A DNA stretch of 31,892 nt from Albimonas sp036154955 (GTDB lineage: Bacteria > Pseudomonadota > Alphaproteobacteria > Rhodobacterales > Rhodobacteraceae). Location: the NCBI GenBank assembly GCA_036154955.1, contig JAYZWL010000134.1:1-31892 (forward strand). Direction: 5' to 3'. Under the pieces are notes generated by a model that worked only from the letters and a program-made list of their open reading frames with translations, had not been told where the DNA came from and did not search any database. Of this stretch, positions 16,136 to 22,923 are shown piece after piece. Position 1 is the first letter of the stretch. The number at the start of each line of letters is the position of its first letter. The position numbers were made by a program, and so were the translations under genes.

Positions 16136-17407
16136 ATGAAGGACCTTTCCACCCCCCACGCCCCGGTCATCATCGTCGGCGGCGGACAGGCGGGCCTGTC
16201 GCTGTCCCACTGCCTGCGGGAGCAGGGGATCGCCTCCATCGTGTTGGAGCGCCACCGGAGATTCCACTCCTGGCGGGTCAACCGCTGGGACAGCTTCTGC
16301 CTGGTGACCCCGAACTGGCAATGCCGCCTGCCCGGCTATTCCTATGCGGACCATGGCGGCCGGGATCCCGACGGCTTCATGCTGCGGGACGAGATCGTGG
16401 ACTACCTCGACGCCTTCGCCGCGCGCACCGCGCCGGATCTGCGCGAAGGGGTGGAGGTGACGCGGGTCGCGCCGGAGGGCGACGGCTGGCGGGTGGAGAC
16501 CTCGGCCGGGACCTGGACCTGCGATCAGGTCGCGCTGTGCACCGGCGGCTACGACACGCCGATCGAGCCGGACTATGCCAAGGCCCTCGCGCCCTCGATC
16601 TTCCAGATGCACTCCGTCGACTATCGCCGTCCGGAGCAGTTCCCCGAGGGCGGCGTGCTGATCGTGGGCACCGGCCAGTCGGGCGTGCAGCTGATGGAGG
16701 ATTTCGTTCGCGCCGGCCGCCCGGTGCACCTCGCCGTCGGCCCCGCCCCCCGCAGCCCGCGCCGGTATCGCGGGCGGGACGCGACCGACTGGCTGTTCGA
16801 CGCCGGCCACTATGCGATGACCATCGACCGCCATCCCGACCCGGCCAAGGCGCTGTCCCAGACCAACCACTACATGTCCGGCCGCGACGGCGGGAAGGAG
16901 ATCGACCTGCGCCGCTGGCATGTGGAGCACGGGGTCGAGCTATACGGCTCGCTGGCCGGCATGGAGGGGACGCGGGCGACCTTCCTGCCGGATCTCGGCA
17001 AGAACCTCGACGACGCCGACGCCTCCTATCTCGGGATCCGGACCCAGATCGACGCCTTCATCGCGCGCGAGGGGATCGAGGCGCCCGAGGAGCCGCCCTT
17101 CGAAAAGGTCTGGGCGCCGGAGGCGGAGCGCACCGGGATGGACCTGGAGGCCGCCGGCGTGACCTCCGTCCTCTGGGCCATCGGGTTTCGCCCGGACTGG
17201 TCCTGGGTGGAGGCTCCGGTCTTCGACCCCCGCGGCAAACCCCTGCATCACCGCGGCGAGACCGCTTCGCGCGGCCTGCATTTCCTCGGCCTCGGCTGGC
17301 TGAACACCTGGGGGTCGGGGCGGTTCCTGGGCATCGAGGAGGACAGCCGCTGGCTCGCCGCCCGCATCGCCGCGCAGATGGCGGGGGCGCCGGTCCGTGC
17401 CGGCTGA
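16136..17407 (+). CDS. nitH: MSMEG_0569-family flavin-dependent oxidoreductase
   Basis: A 423-residue flavoprotein of the FMO/YUC-like class and last gene of the cluster. The FAD motif is VIIVGGGQAGLSLS near the N-terminus and the NAD(P)H motif is VLIVGTGQSGVQL in the middle; RWDSFCLVTPNW is typical of the flavin-binding monooxygenase group, and LWAIGFRPDWSWV is the late ATG-like motif. It likely uses NADPH and O2 to oxygenate or oxidise the pathway intermediate. ATG 16136 is preferred because TGAGGA lies eight bases upstream; ATG 16121, overlapping the previous stop, would add five residues but has no ribosome site. Nothing on this strand follows before the tRNA genes, so the operon ends here. 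Confidence 0.9.
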   Translation: MKDLSTPHAPVIIVGGGQAGLSLSHCLREQGIASIVLERHRRFHSWRVNRWDSFCLVTPNWQCRLPGYSYADHGGRDPDGFMLRDEIVDYLDAFAARTAPDLREGVEVTRVAPEGDGWRVETSAGTWTCDQVALCTGGYDTPIEPDYAKALAPSIFQMHSVDYRRPEQFPEGGVLIVGTGQSGVQLMEDFVRAGRPVHLAVGPAPRSPRRYRGRDATDWLFDAGHYAMTIDRHPDPAKALSQTNHYMSGRDGGKEIDLRRWHVEHGVELYGSLAGMEGTRATFLPDLGKNLDDADASYLGIRTQIDAFIAREGIEAPEEPPFEKVWAPEAERTGMDLEAAGVTSVLWAIGFRPDWSWVEAPVFDPRGKPLHHRGETASRGLHFLGLGWLNTWGSGRFLGIEEDSRWLAARIAAQMAGAPVRAG

Positions 17408-17508
17408 CGTCCTGGCCGTCGGGCTCGCCTGCGCCGGGTTTCAGCGGCAGGCGCCGGCGCCGCGCGTCGGGACCCGGGCGGGCGGACCGCTGGCCGGGGC
17501 GACGGGAC

Positions 17509-17583
17509 TGGCTGGGGCGGTAGGATTCGAACCTACGATACACGGTACCAAAAACCGTTGCCTTACCACTTGGCCACGCCCCA
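17509..17583 (-). tRNA. tRNA-Gln (anticodon TTG)
   Basis: On the minus strand TGGGGCG (from 17583) pairs with CGCCCCA (ending 17513) as the acceptor stem. The anticodon stem ACGGT/ACCGT encloses the loop TTTTGGT, giving anticodon TTG. The T arm GTAGG-TTCGAAT-CCTAC is complete. G is the discriminator base, and CCA is encoded at 17511-17509. It reads CAA codons (and CAG by wobble). Confidence 0.95.
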
Positions 17584-17594
17584 ACGCGCGGCGG

Positions 17595-17623
17595 AACCTA
17601 TCCCCGTCCTCGCGGCTCGGCAA
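17595..17623 (-). promoter_or_regulatory. promoter of tRNA-Gln
   Basis: On the minus strand TTGCCG (17623-17618) and TAGGTT (17600-17595) are 17 bases apart, the ideal sigma-70 spacing. Twelve bases separate the -10 from the tRNA 5' end. Assigned by pattern only. Confidence 0.5.
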
Positions 17624-17685
17624 GCGGCTCGCGCCCGCCCGCGGGTTTCGCCCCGGCGCCGACGCCGCGGGGCGCGCAATCGGTC

Positions 17686-17714
17686 TTGCGCCGCCTCCGG
17701 GGGGCTGCTAACGA
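17686..17714 (+). promoter_or_regulatory. promoter of tRNA-Pro
   Basis: TTGCGC (17686-17691) and TAACGA (17709-17714) are 17 bases apart and lie 37 bases before the tRNA 5' end, so a short leader would be trimmed. It mirrors the tRNA-Gln promoter across the divergent region. Confidence 0.5.
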
Positions 17715-17751
17715 GCGCTTCGCAAGCGGGAAGACCCCGCGACGCACGGTC

Positions 17752-17828
17752 CGGAGTGTAGCTCAGCCTGGTAGAGCACTGTCTTCGGGAGGCAGGGGCC
17801 GGAGGTTCGAATCCTCTCACTCCGACCA
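17752..17828 (+). tRNA. tRNA-Pro (anticodon CGG)
   Basis: CGGAGTG (17752-17758) pairs with CACTCCG (17818-17824). The anticodon stem CTGTC/GGCAG encloses the loop TTCGGGA, giving anticodon CGG for CCG codons, the favoured proline codon in GC-rich genomes. The T arm GGAGG-TTCGAAT-CCTCT is present, the discriminator is A and CCA is encoded (17826-17828). Confidence 0.96.
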
Positions 17829-17855
17829 ACGGACCCAAGGCCATGACCTTGAGCG

Positions 17856-17890
17856 AACAGGGCGTCCCCCACGGGGACGCCCTGTTTCGT
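17856..17890 (+). terminator. rho-independent terminator after tRNA-Pro
   Basis: A perfect 14-bp stem (17856-17869 with 17873-17886) closed by a CAC loop and followed by TTTCGTTTC, 28 bases after the tRNA 3' end. It ends the tRNA-Pro transcript. Confidence 0.85.
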
Positions 17891-18202
17891 TTCGGCTGCC
17901 GGAAAAGGGCCTGGAGCGGGCGCCGGCGCGGCCGCGGAACAACCGACTTAATCGACCGATTAAATCCCGGGCGGGCGAGCGTCGGCCTTCGCCCCGCTTG
18001 TGCGCTGCAACATGCCTGCGCGACGCGCGCAACCCGCCCCGCCGATGCGAATCGCGATTCGGGGCCTCGGCGGCGGCGGTTCGATTCGCCCCGAAAAACC
18101 GAAGTAACCTTATGATATTATTGATGTTGCTTAGCTTGTTAGCTCATCGATGAACTCCCGACGCGCGCCATTCCGCCGCACCGGAGCGGATCGTGGTCAA
18201 AC
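17891..18202. other. gene-poor stretch with several palindromes
   Basis: No credible protein gene. It holds TTAATC-GACC-GATTAA (17948-17963), the perfect palindrome GAATCGCGATTC (18049-18060), a hairpin pairing TTCGGGGC (18058-18065) with GCCCCGAA (18088-18095), and an AT-rich run at about 18092-18150 containing TATGAT/TATTAT. A 13-codon Leu-rich frame (18112-18153, MILLMLLSLLAHR) has no good ribosome site. The set looks regulatory, or like an unannotated small RNA locus, but nothing here proves it. Confidence 0.4.
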
Positions 18203-18236
18203 GAAACGCCCGCCGGACTCAACCGACGGGCGTTTC
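18203..18236 (-). terminator. terminator after glutathione S-transferase gene
   Basis: GAAACGCCCG (18203-18212) and CGGGCGTTTC (18227-18236) pair perfectly. On the minus strand four more pairs, including one G-T, extend the stem, and TTTG follows. It lies 85 bases after the GST stop on that strand. Confidence 0.7.
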
Positions 18237-18320
18237 AGCGACGCAAGGTCAGGGCGCTCCCGTCTCTCGCCGGCCAGGCCGGGGCGCGGCAGGGCGGAGC
18301 CCCGTCGGACAAGAAGCGGA

Positions 18321-18977
18321 TCAGAACTCGACTTCGAGCTCCAGAATCTCGTCCGGCTCGGCCAGCGCGCCCGCGGTCCATTCCTTCATCAGGTCCCATT
18401 CCAGAACCGTGTCCACATAGTCCTGAAGCTTCGGCTCCAGCGTCACGGCGTAGGTGTTGAACCGGGTGCAGACCGGCGCCCACATCGCGTCCGCCATGGT
18501 GGGGCGGCCGAACAGGAACGGCCCGCCATAGGCGTCCAGGCATTCGGTCCACAGCTCCTTCACCCGCTCCACATCCGGGCGAGCTCCGGAAAAGATCTTG
18601 AATTTCTGATGCTTGGCCTTGAGATTCATCGGCAGCGCCGAGCGCAGGTTGTAGAAGCCGGAATGGATCTCCCCCGACACCGCCCGGCAATGGGCCCGCT
18701 TGGCCTTGTTGGCTTCGGGCAGCAGACGCGCCTCCGGGAACTCCTCGTTGAGGTAGTTGGCGATGGCCAGCGTGTCCCAGACCGAGACCTCGCCATGCTG
18801 CAGCCGCGGCACCAGCACCGAGGGGGACAGCAGCAGCAGTTCCTGCCGCGTGTCGGGATCGTCGAGATCGACCGGAACCTCGTCGAAATCGAGGCCCGCC
18901 ATCTTGCACAGAAGCCAACCCCGCAGGGACCACGACGAATAGTTCTTGGACGATATGGTCAGGGTCGACTTGGCCAT
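18321..18977 (-). CDS. glutathione S-transferase
   Basis: A 218-residue GST. The N-terminal thioredoxin-like domain has SSKNYSSWSLRGWLLCKMAG (the Ser/Trp/Ser-Leu-Arg catalytic start common in alphaproteobacterial GSTs), PSVLVPRLQHG (cis-Pro loop) and VWDTLAIANYL (glutathione gamma-Glu contact). A helical C-terminal domain follows, with FLFGRPTMADAMWAPV as the N-capping motif. It conjugates or reduces with glutathione in the cytoplasm; the substrate is unknown. ATG 18977 has AAGGGGG six bases upstream; longer in-frame starts lack one. It is divergent from PHA depolymerase and is a paralogue of the GST at 25.1 kb, sharing YSSWSLRG. Confidence 0.9.
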   Translation of the reverse strand: MAKSTLTISSKNYSSWSLRGWLLCKMAGLDFDEVPVDLDDPDTRQELLLLSPSVLVPRLQHGEVSVWDTLAIANYLNEEFPEARLLPEANKAKRAHCRAVSGEIHSGFYNLRSALPMNLKAKHQKFKIFSGARPDVERVKELWTECLDAYGGPFLFGRPTMADAMWAPVCTRFNTYAVTLEPKLQDYVDTVLEWDLMKEWTAGALAEPDEILELEVEF

Positions 18978-19102
18978 TCCGAACCCCCTTGAGTTGTGCT
19001 CGTTATCGGCGCGTTGACAGGACGCCCTTAAACTCTCTCGCACCGCAACAAGAATTGCACTAGCGTTTTCGCGACCTCCCCTGCGGTTTGGAGTCCCGCC
19101 CC

Positions 19103-20317
19103 ATGCTCTACCAGACCTACCAGTTCCAGAACGACATGCTGACGCCCGTGCGCTTCGCCGCCCGCTGGGGCATGGCGCTGGGAGATGTGTTCGGACTTGG
19201 GCTCGGGGACGATCTGAAGCGCCGCATGCTCGCCGCGATGGAGATGGTGTCGCGCTTCGAGCTCAGCCACGCCCGCCCGTCCTTCGGGATCGACTCGGTG
19301 ACCGTCGGCAACCGCGAGGTCACGGTGACCGAGGAGGTCGACCTGCGCCTGCCCTTCGGCGATCTGCTGCATTTCAAGAAGGACATCGACACCCGCCAGC
19401 CCAAGGTGCTGATCGTGGCGCCGCTGTCGGGCCATTTCGCCACCCTGCTGGCCGGCACGGTCAAGACCATGCTGCAGGACCACGACGTCTACATCACCGA
19501 CTGGACCAATGCGCGGGACGTCCCCGTCTCCGCCGGCAAGTTTGGGGTGGAGGACTACGTCTCCTACCTGATCCGCTTCATGGAGGAGATCGGAGAGGGC
19601 GGGCACATGCTGGCCGTCTGCCAGCCCTGCGTGCAGACCCTGGTCGCCGTCTCGGTGATGTCGGAGCGCAAGCATCCCTGCACGCCGCGCACCATGACCC
19701 TGATGGCCGGCCCGATCGACGTGCGCGAAAGCCCGACCACGGTGAACGACCTGGCCAACGAGAAGTCGCTGAGCTGGTTCAAGCAGCGCATGATCCAGAC
19801 CGTGCCGCTGCGCTACAAGGGCGGCGGCCGGCGGGTCTATCCCGGCTTCGTGCAGCTGATCAGCTTCATGGCCATGAACATGGACCGGCACAAGGCGGCG
19901 CATAAGGGCCTTTACGAAGACCTCGCCGAAGGCAACGCCGAGAAGGCGGAGAAGGTGAAGACCTTCTACGACGAATACTTCGCGGTGCTCGACCTGACCG
20001 AGGAATTCTACATCGAAACCATCGACCGCATCTTCCAGCGCTGCGAGCTCGCCACCGGGGACTTCACCTATCAGGGCAAGCCGGTCGATCCGTCCAAGAT
20101 CACCCGCACCGCGCTTCTGACGGTGGAGGGGGGGCGCGACGACATCTGCTCGCTCGGCCAGACCGCGGCGGCGCATGACCTGTGCTCCTCCCTGCGCCCG
20201 CATCTCAAGCGGCACCACCTTCAGGCCAATGTCGGCCACTACGGGGTGTTCAACGGCAAGCGCTGGGACCACGAGATCTACCCCGTGGTGCGCAACATGA
20301 TCCTCGCCATGGAGTGA
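19103..20317 (+). CDS. phaZ: intracellular polyhydroxyalkanoate depolymerase
   Basis: A 404-residue PhaZ of the intracellular type. It opens LYQTYQFQNDMLTPVRFAAR and has no signal peptide. PLSGHFATLL is the oxyanion region, and the nucleophile is probably Cys173 in GHMLAVCQPCVQTL, as in the Ralstonia PhaZ1 group where Cys replaces the lipase Ser. His379 in VGHYGVFNGKRW is the catalytic His. It mobilises native poly-3-hydroxybutyrate granules to monomers. ATG 19103 has GGAG nine bases upstream, and a consensus TTGACA (19014-19019) lies in the promoter region, though the matching -10 is poor. No PHA synthase or phasin gene is in the window. Confidence 0.92.
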   Translation: MLYQTYQFQNDMLTPVRFAARWGMALGDVFGLGLGDDLKRRMLAAMEMVSRFELSHARPSFGIDSVTVGNREVTVTEEVDLRLPFGDLLHFKKDIDTRQPKVLIVAPLSGHFATLLAGTVKTMLQDHDVYITDWTNARDVPVSAGKFGVEDYVSYLIRFMEEIGEGGHMLAVCQPCVQTLVAVSVMSERKHPCTPRTMTLMAGPIDVRESPTTVNDLANEKSLSWFKQRMIQTVPLRYKGGGRRVYPGFVQLISFMAMNMDRHKAAHKGLYEDLAEGNAEKAEKVKTFYDEYFAVLDLTEEFYIETIDRIFQRCELATGDFTYQGKPVDPSKITRTALLTVEGGRDDICSLGQTAAAHDLCSSLRPHLKRHHLQANVGHYGVFNGKRWDHEIYPVVRNMILAME

Positions 20318-20322
20318 GCCGG

Positions 20323-20336
20323 AGGGGCGCGCCCCT
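20323..20336 (+). terminator. palindrome just after phaZ
   Basis: A 14-base perfect palindrome AGGGGCGCGCCCCT begins six bases after the phaZ stop. It could fold as a short hairpin at the transcript end, but it has no T-run, so terminator function is only possible. Confidence 0.3.
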
Positions 20337-20384
20337 TCCGCCCCGACGCGCCGCGCCGCGGCGAGACGTTTCGCCGACCAACGA

Positions 20385-20398
20385 TTGATCCCTGTCAA
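20385..20398 (+). promoter_or_regulatory. FNR/FnrL-type box
   Basis: TTGAT-CCCT-GTCAA matches the FnrL consensus of Rhodobacter relatives (TTGAT-N4-RTCAA) at every fixed position. Its centre at 20391.5 lies 66 bases before the next start. If it sits at -41.5, transcription would begin near 20433, leaving a 25-base leader before the ATG. This suggests oxygen-limited activation of the downstream gene. Confidence 0.65.
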
Positions 20399-20457
20399 GG
20401 CGCCCGGCCGCGCCATGCCCCAGTCTGCGCCGAAGGGGGGCATGGACGGAGGTCTGC

Positions 20458-20940
20458 ATGCTGCGGGCGTTTCAGAGGGCGAGCGACGCGCTTGCGGCGG
20501 AGACGGGGACCGGCGCTGGGGCCGGAGACCGCTCCGCCGACGCCCCCCCGCCCGGAAGCCGCCGGGCCCCGGGACGGGAGGCCCGGATGACGGCGGCGTC
20601 TCCGGAACCGCTCCGCCAGCGCCGGGATGGCGGCTGGCGGGGCGGCGCCTGTTCGATTTTCGGATGCCATGACGGACGGGTCGTCGCCGCGGGCGTCCGC
20701 GCCGACGGCGACGCCTGGCTGCGCCTGGCCGGCGCGCCGGTGACGCCGCTGTCGGTCACTTTCGCGCCCTGGGGCTTCCGGATGACGGTGGGCGGGCTGG
20801 TCGAGGGCGTCAGCTATGCCGTCGGCCTGCAGCCGCCCGTGGGGCCGCCCCGCATCTCGATCCTGCCTTACGGGCCCGGTCTGCTGCAGTTCGGCGACCG
20901 CATCCTCGTGCCCTGCAGACGCGACGCGCCGCCGGACTGA
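20458..20940 (+). CDS. uncharacterised protein behind an FNR-type box
   Basis: A 160-residue protein of no family I recognise. The first 45 residues are low-complexity Ala/Gly/Arg/Pro. The C-terminal part (from about residue 60) looks folded and beta-rich: GGACSIFGCHDGRVVAAGVR, WLRLAGAPVTPLSVTF, GFRMTVGGLVEGVSYAV and ISILPYGPGLLQFGDRILV. It contains Cys near both ends of that domain. There is no signal peptide or membrane segment. ATG 20458 has GGAGG five bases upstream, but an in-frame ATG at 20587 also has GGAGG five bases upstream and would give only the folded part (117 residues). The FNR box upstream supports a real, anaerobically controlled gene. Confidence 0.6.
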   Translation: MLRAFQRASDALAAETGTGAGAGDRSADAPPPGSRRAPGREARMTAASPEPLRQRRDGGWRGGACSIFGCHDGRVVAAGVRADGDAWLRLAGAPVTPLSVTFAPWGFRMTVGGLVEGVSYAVGLQPPVGPPRISILPYGPGLLQFGDRILVPCRRDAPPD

Positions 20941-20956
20941 ACCGGCGGCGCGTCCC

Positions 20957-20976
20957 GGGCGCCGCTTGCGGCGCCC
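20957..20976. terminator. bidirectional hairpin between convergent genes
   Basis: GGGCGCCG (20957-20964) pairs with CGGCGCCC (20969-20976) around a CTTG loop, centred between the stops of the uncharacterised gene and the old yellow enzyme. No T-run. Confidence 0.5.
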
Positions 20977-20980
20977 CGGT

Positions 20981-22084
20981 TCAGGCGGCCTTGCTTTCGG
21001 CCAGGGTCGGATAGTCGGTGTAGCCCTTCTCGGTTCCGCCGTAGAAGGTCGACTGGTCCCAGGCGTTCAGCGGCGCGCCTTCGCGCAGGCGGGCCACCAG
21101 GTCGGGATTGGCGATGAAGGCCTTGCCGAAGGCCACCGCATCCGCCTCGCCCTTGTCCACCGCCGCGATGGCCATGGCCCGGTCGTAGCCGTTGTTGACC
21201 ATCCAGGCGCCGTCGAACTTGGCGCGCAGCGCCTCCAGGTCCGCGCCCTCGGGCAGGTCGCGCGGCCCGCCGGTCTGACCCTCGACCACGTGCAGATAGG
21301 CGAGGCCCTTGCCCGCGATTCGCTCGATCGCGCGGCCGAAGGTCTCCTGCGGGGTCGAATCCAGCGCGTCGTTGGCGCCCGAGAACGGGCTGAGGCGCAC
21401 GCCCACCCGCCCGGTGGGAATGGCGGCGGTCACCGCGTCCACCACCTCGGCCAGCAGGCGGGTGCGGTTCTCGATGGAGCCGCCATAGCCGTCGGTGCGC
21501 CGGTTCACCCCGTCCTTGAGGAACTGGTCGATCAGATAGCCGTTGGCGGCGTGGATCTCGACCCCGTCGAAGCCGGCCTCCATCGCGTTCTTCGCGGCCT
21601 GGGCGTAGGCGGCGACGATGCCGGGGATTTCGGCCTCTTCCAGCGCGCGGGGGGCGGAGGTTTCGGCGAAGCCGCCGGATTCCAGGAAGGTCTTCACCTT
21701 GGCGGTGACGGCGGAGGACGAGACCGGCGCGACCCCGCCCGGCTGCAGGTCGACATGGGAGATGCGGCCCACATGCCAGAGCTGGATGACGATCTTGCCG
21801 CCGCGCGCGTGAACCGCGTCGGTCACCTTCTTCCAACCCGCGATCTGCTCGGCCGAATGGATGCCGGGGGTCCAGGCGTAGCCCTTGCCCTCGGGCATGA
21901 TCTGGCTGGCCTCGGTGATCAGCAGCCCGGCGGAGGCGCGCTGGCCGTAATACTCGGCATGGATCTCATAGGGCGCGTCGACGCCGGGGCGGGCCCGGTT
22001 GCGGGTCAGCGGGGCCATGACCACGCGGTTGGCGATCTCGATATCGCCGAGCTTGCCGGCGGAGAAGAGCTTGGGGTCGGACAT
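20981..22084 (-). CDS. old yellow enzyme-family alkene reductase
   Basis: A 367-residue FMN-dependent ene-reductase of the OYE/NemA group. LGDIEIANRVVMAPLTRNRA is the N-terminal FMN-binding strand, IQLWHVGRISH the second conserved segment, and GVEIHAANGYLIDQFLKDGVNRRTDGYGG holds the substrate-binding His/Asn pair and the Tyr donor. VAFGKAFIANPDL is the FMN phosphate site. It reduces activated C=C bonds, quinones or nitro compounds with NAD(P)H in the cytoplasm. ATG 22084 follows AAGGAG. A TetR gene lies just upstream, and a candidate TetR operator sits in the 92-base gap, so induction by an electrophile is likely. Confidence 0.93.
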   Translation of the reverse strand: MSDPKLFSAGKLGDIEIANRVVMAPLTRNRARPGVDAPYEIHAEYYGQRASAGLLITEASQIMPEGKGYAWTPGIHSAEQIAGWKKVTDAVHARGGKIVIQLWHVGRISHVDLQPGGVAPVSSSAVTAKVKTFLESGGFAETSAPRALEEAEIPGIVAAYAQAAKNAMEAGFDGVEIHAANGYLIDQFLKDGVNRRTDGYGGSIENRTRLLAEVVDAVTAAIPTGRVGVRLSPFSGANDALDSTPQETFGRAIERIAGKGLAYLHVVEGQTGGPRDLPEGADLEALRAKFDGAWMVNNGYDRAMAIAAVDKGEADAVAFGKAFIANPDLVARLREGAPLNAWDQSTFYGGTEKGYTDYPTLAESKAA

Positions 22085-22117
22085 GTCCGTGTCTCCTTGG
22101 AACGGGATGATATTTGA

Positions 22118-22131
22118 GGACCGCTCGATCC
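22118..22131. promoter_or_regulatory. candidate TetR operator before OYE gene
   Basis: GGACCG-CT-CGATCC is an imperfect palindrome 33 bases before the OYE start. The same pattern (GGACCG-N2-CG[A/T]TCC) recurs immediately before the tetR start at 22820-22833. Shared, symmetric and correctly placed, it is a good candidate for the regulator's binding site. Confidence 0.55.
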
Positions 22132-22176
22132 AAAATGACCCGCAACCCGTGCGTCGCGGATCGGTTGCGGCGGAGG

Positions 22177-22806
22177 TCAGTCGACGCCGAGCAGGCGGCA
22201 GGCTTCGGTCTTCAGGGCGTCGACGTCGGTGACGGGGGCGCCGGCCTTGCGCATCGCCGCGGCCCCCAAATAAAGCGCCAGCGCGGCGCGGGCCCGGCCT
22301 TCGGCCGCGGCTTCGCCCACCAGCGGCGCGGCGAGGCCGGCGAGGAACCGGGCCTTGCGGGCGATGGAGTCGTTGATCTTGCCGGCGGCCTCGATGTCGC
22401 GGGCCCCGAGTTCGGCCGACATGTCGACCACGAAGCAGCCGGCGCGGTGCACGTCGGCGGCGAACATCGTGTCCACGACCCGCCGTATCGCATCCCGCGG
22501 CCCGGCTTCGGGATCGGCCGCCGCGGCGCGGTCGAGCGCCGTCTCTCCCGCCTCCAGATACAGGTCCAGCGCCGCGAGCAGCGCCCCGCGCTTGGACCCG
22601 AAGGCGGCGTAGAAGGACGAACGCGACAGGCCGGCGGCGGCGGTCAGATCCTCCAGCGACGCCGCCTCGTAGCCCCTGGCCTTGAACACGCCCAGCACCG
22701 CGCCCAGGGCCCGGTCGGGGTCGTATTCCCGCGGCCGTCCGGGCCCCTGACGCGCGGAGGCCGGGCAGAAGACCGGGGCGGGGATATGAGAAGGCGTGGC
22801 GCTCAT
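22177..22806 (-). CDS. TetR-family repressor
   Basis: A 209-residue TetR regulator. The N-terminal DNA-binding domain (about residues 22-75) has GRPREYDPDRALGAVLGVF, YEAASLEDLTAAAGLSRSSF and YAAFGSKRGALLAALDLY. The C-terminal ligand domain has RAGCFVVDMSAELG and ARAALALYLGAA. Cysteines in the ligand domain could sense electrophiles, as in NemR, but this is not shown. The start at 22806 (MSATPSH) was chosen although its ribosome site (GGAT) is weak; an ATG at 22878 gives a longer, unlikely N-terminus. The gene precedes the OYE gene on the same strand, with a candidate operator in front of each. Confidence 0.87.
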   Translation of the reverse strand: MSATPSHIPAPVFCPASARQGPGRPREYDPDRALGAVLGVFKARGYEAASLEDLTAAAGLSRSSFYAAFGSKRGALLAALDLYLEAGETALDRAAAADPEAGPRDAIRRVVDTMFAADVHRAGCFVVDMSAELGARDIEAAGKINDSIARKARFLAGLAAPLVGEAAAEGRARAALALYLGAAAMRKAGAPVTDVDALKTEACRLLGVD

Positions 22807-22810
22807 GTCA

Positions 22811-22833
22811 TCCGATATCGGACCGACCGTTCC
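22811..22833. promoter_or_regulatory. candidate TetR operator before tetR, with overlapping palindrome
   Basis: GGACCG-AC-CGTTCC (22820-22833) matches the site before the OYE gene. A 12-base perfect palindrome TCCGATATCGGA (22811-22822) overlaps its left end. Both lie within 30 bases of the tetR start and suit autorepression. Confidence 0.5.
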
Positions 22834-22923
22834 CGATTTCAAGCCGCGCCCGGCCGGGAAACGCCCCGGGCCGCTCACGACCCGGCGAGGCCCCTGCGGG
22901 CGCCCGCCGGATCGACGCCTCCG

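Noticed and set aside
17397..17711. Plus-strand frame across the tRNA-Gln gene
   Set aside because: It reads antisense through a complete tRNA and has no motif or ribosome site.
17843..18115. 90-codon frame beginning in the tRNA-Pro terminator
   Set aside because: It overlaps a strong terminator, is Arg-rich without motifs, and ends in the palindrome-rich stretch.
18112..18153. Thirteen-codon Leu-rich peptide MILLMLLSLLAHR
   Set aside because: No ribosome site, no downstream gene on that strand for it to control, and its content is explained by the AT-rich, T-rich local sequence.
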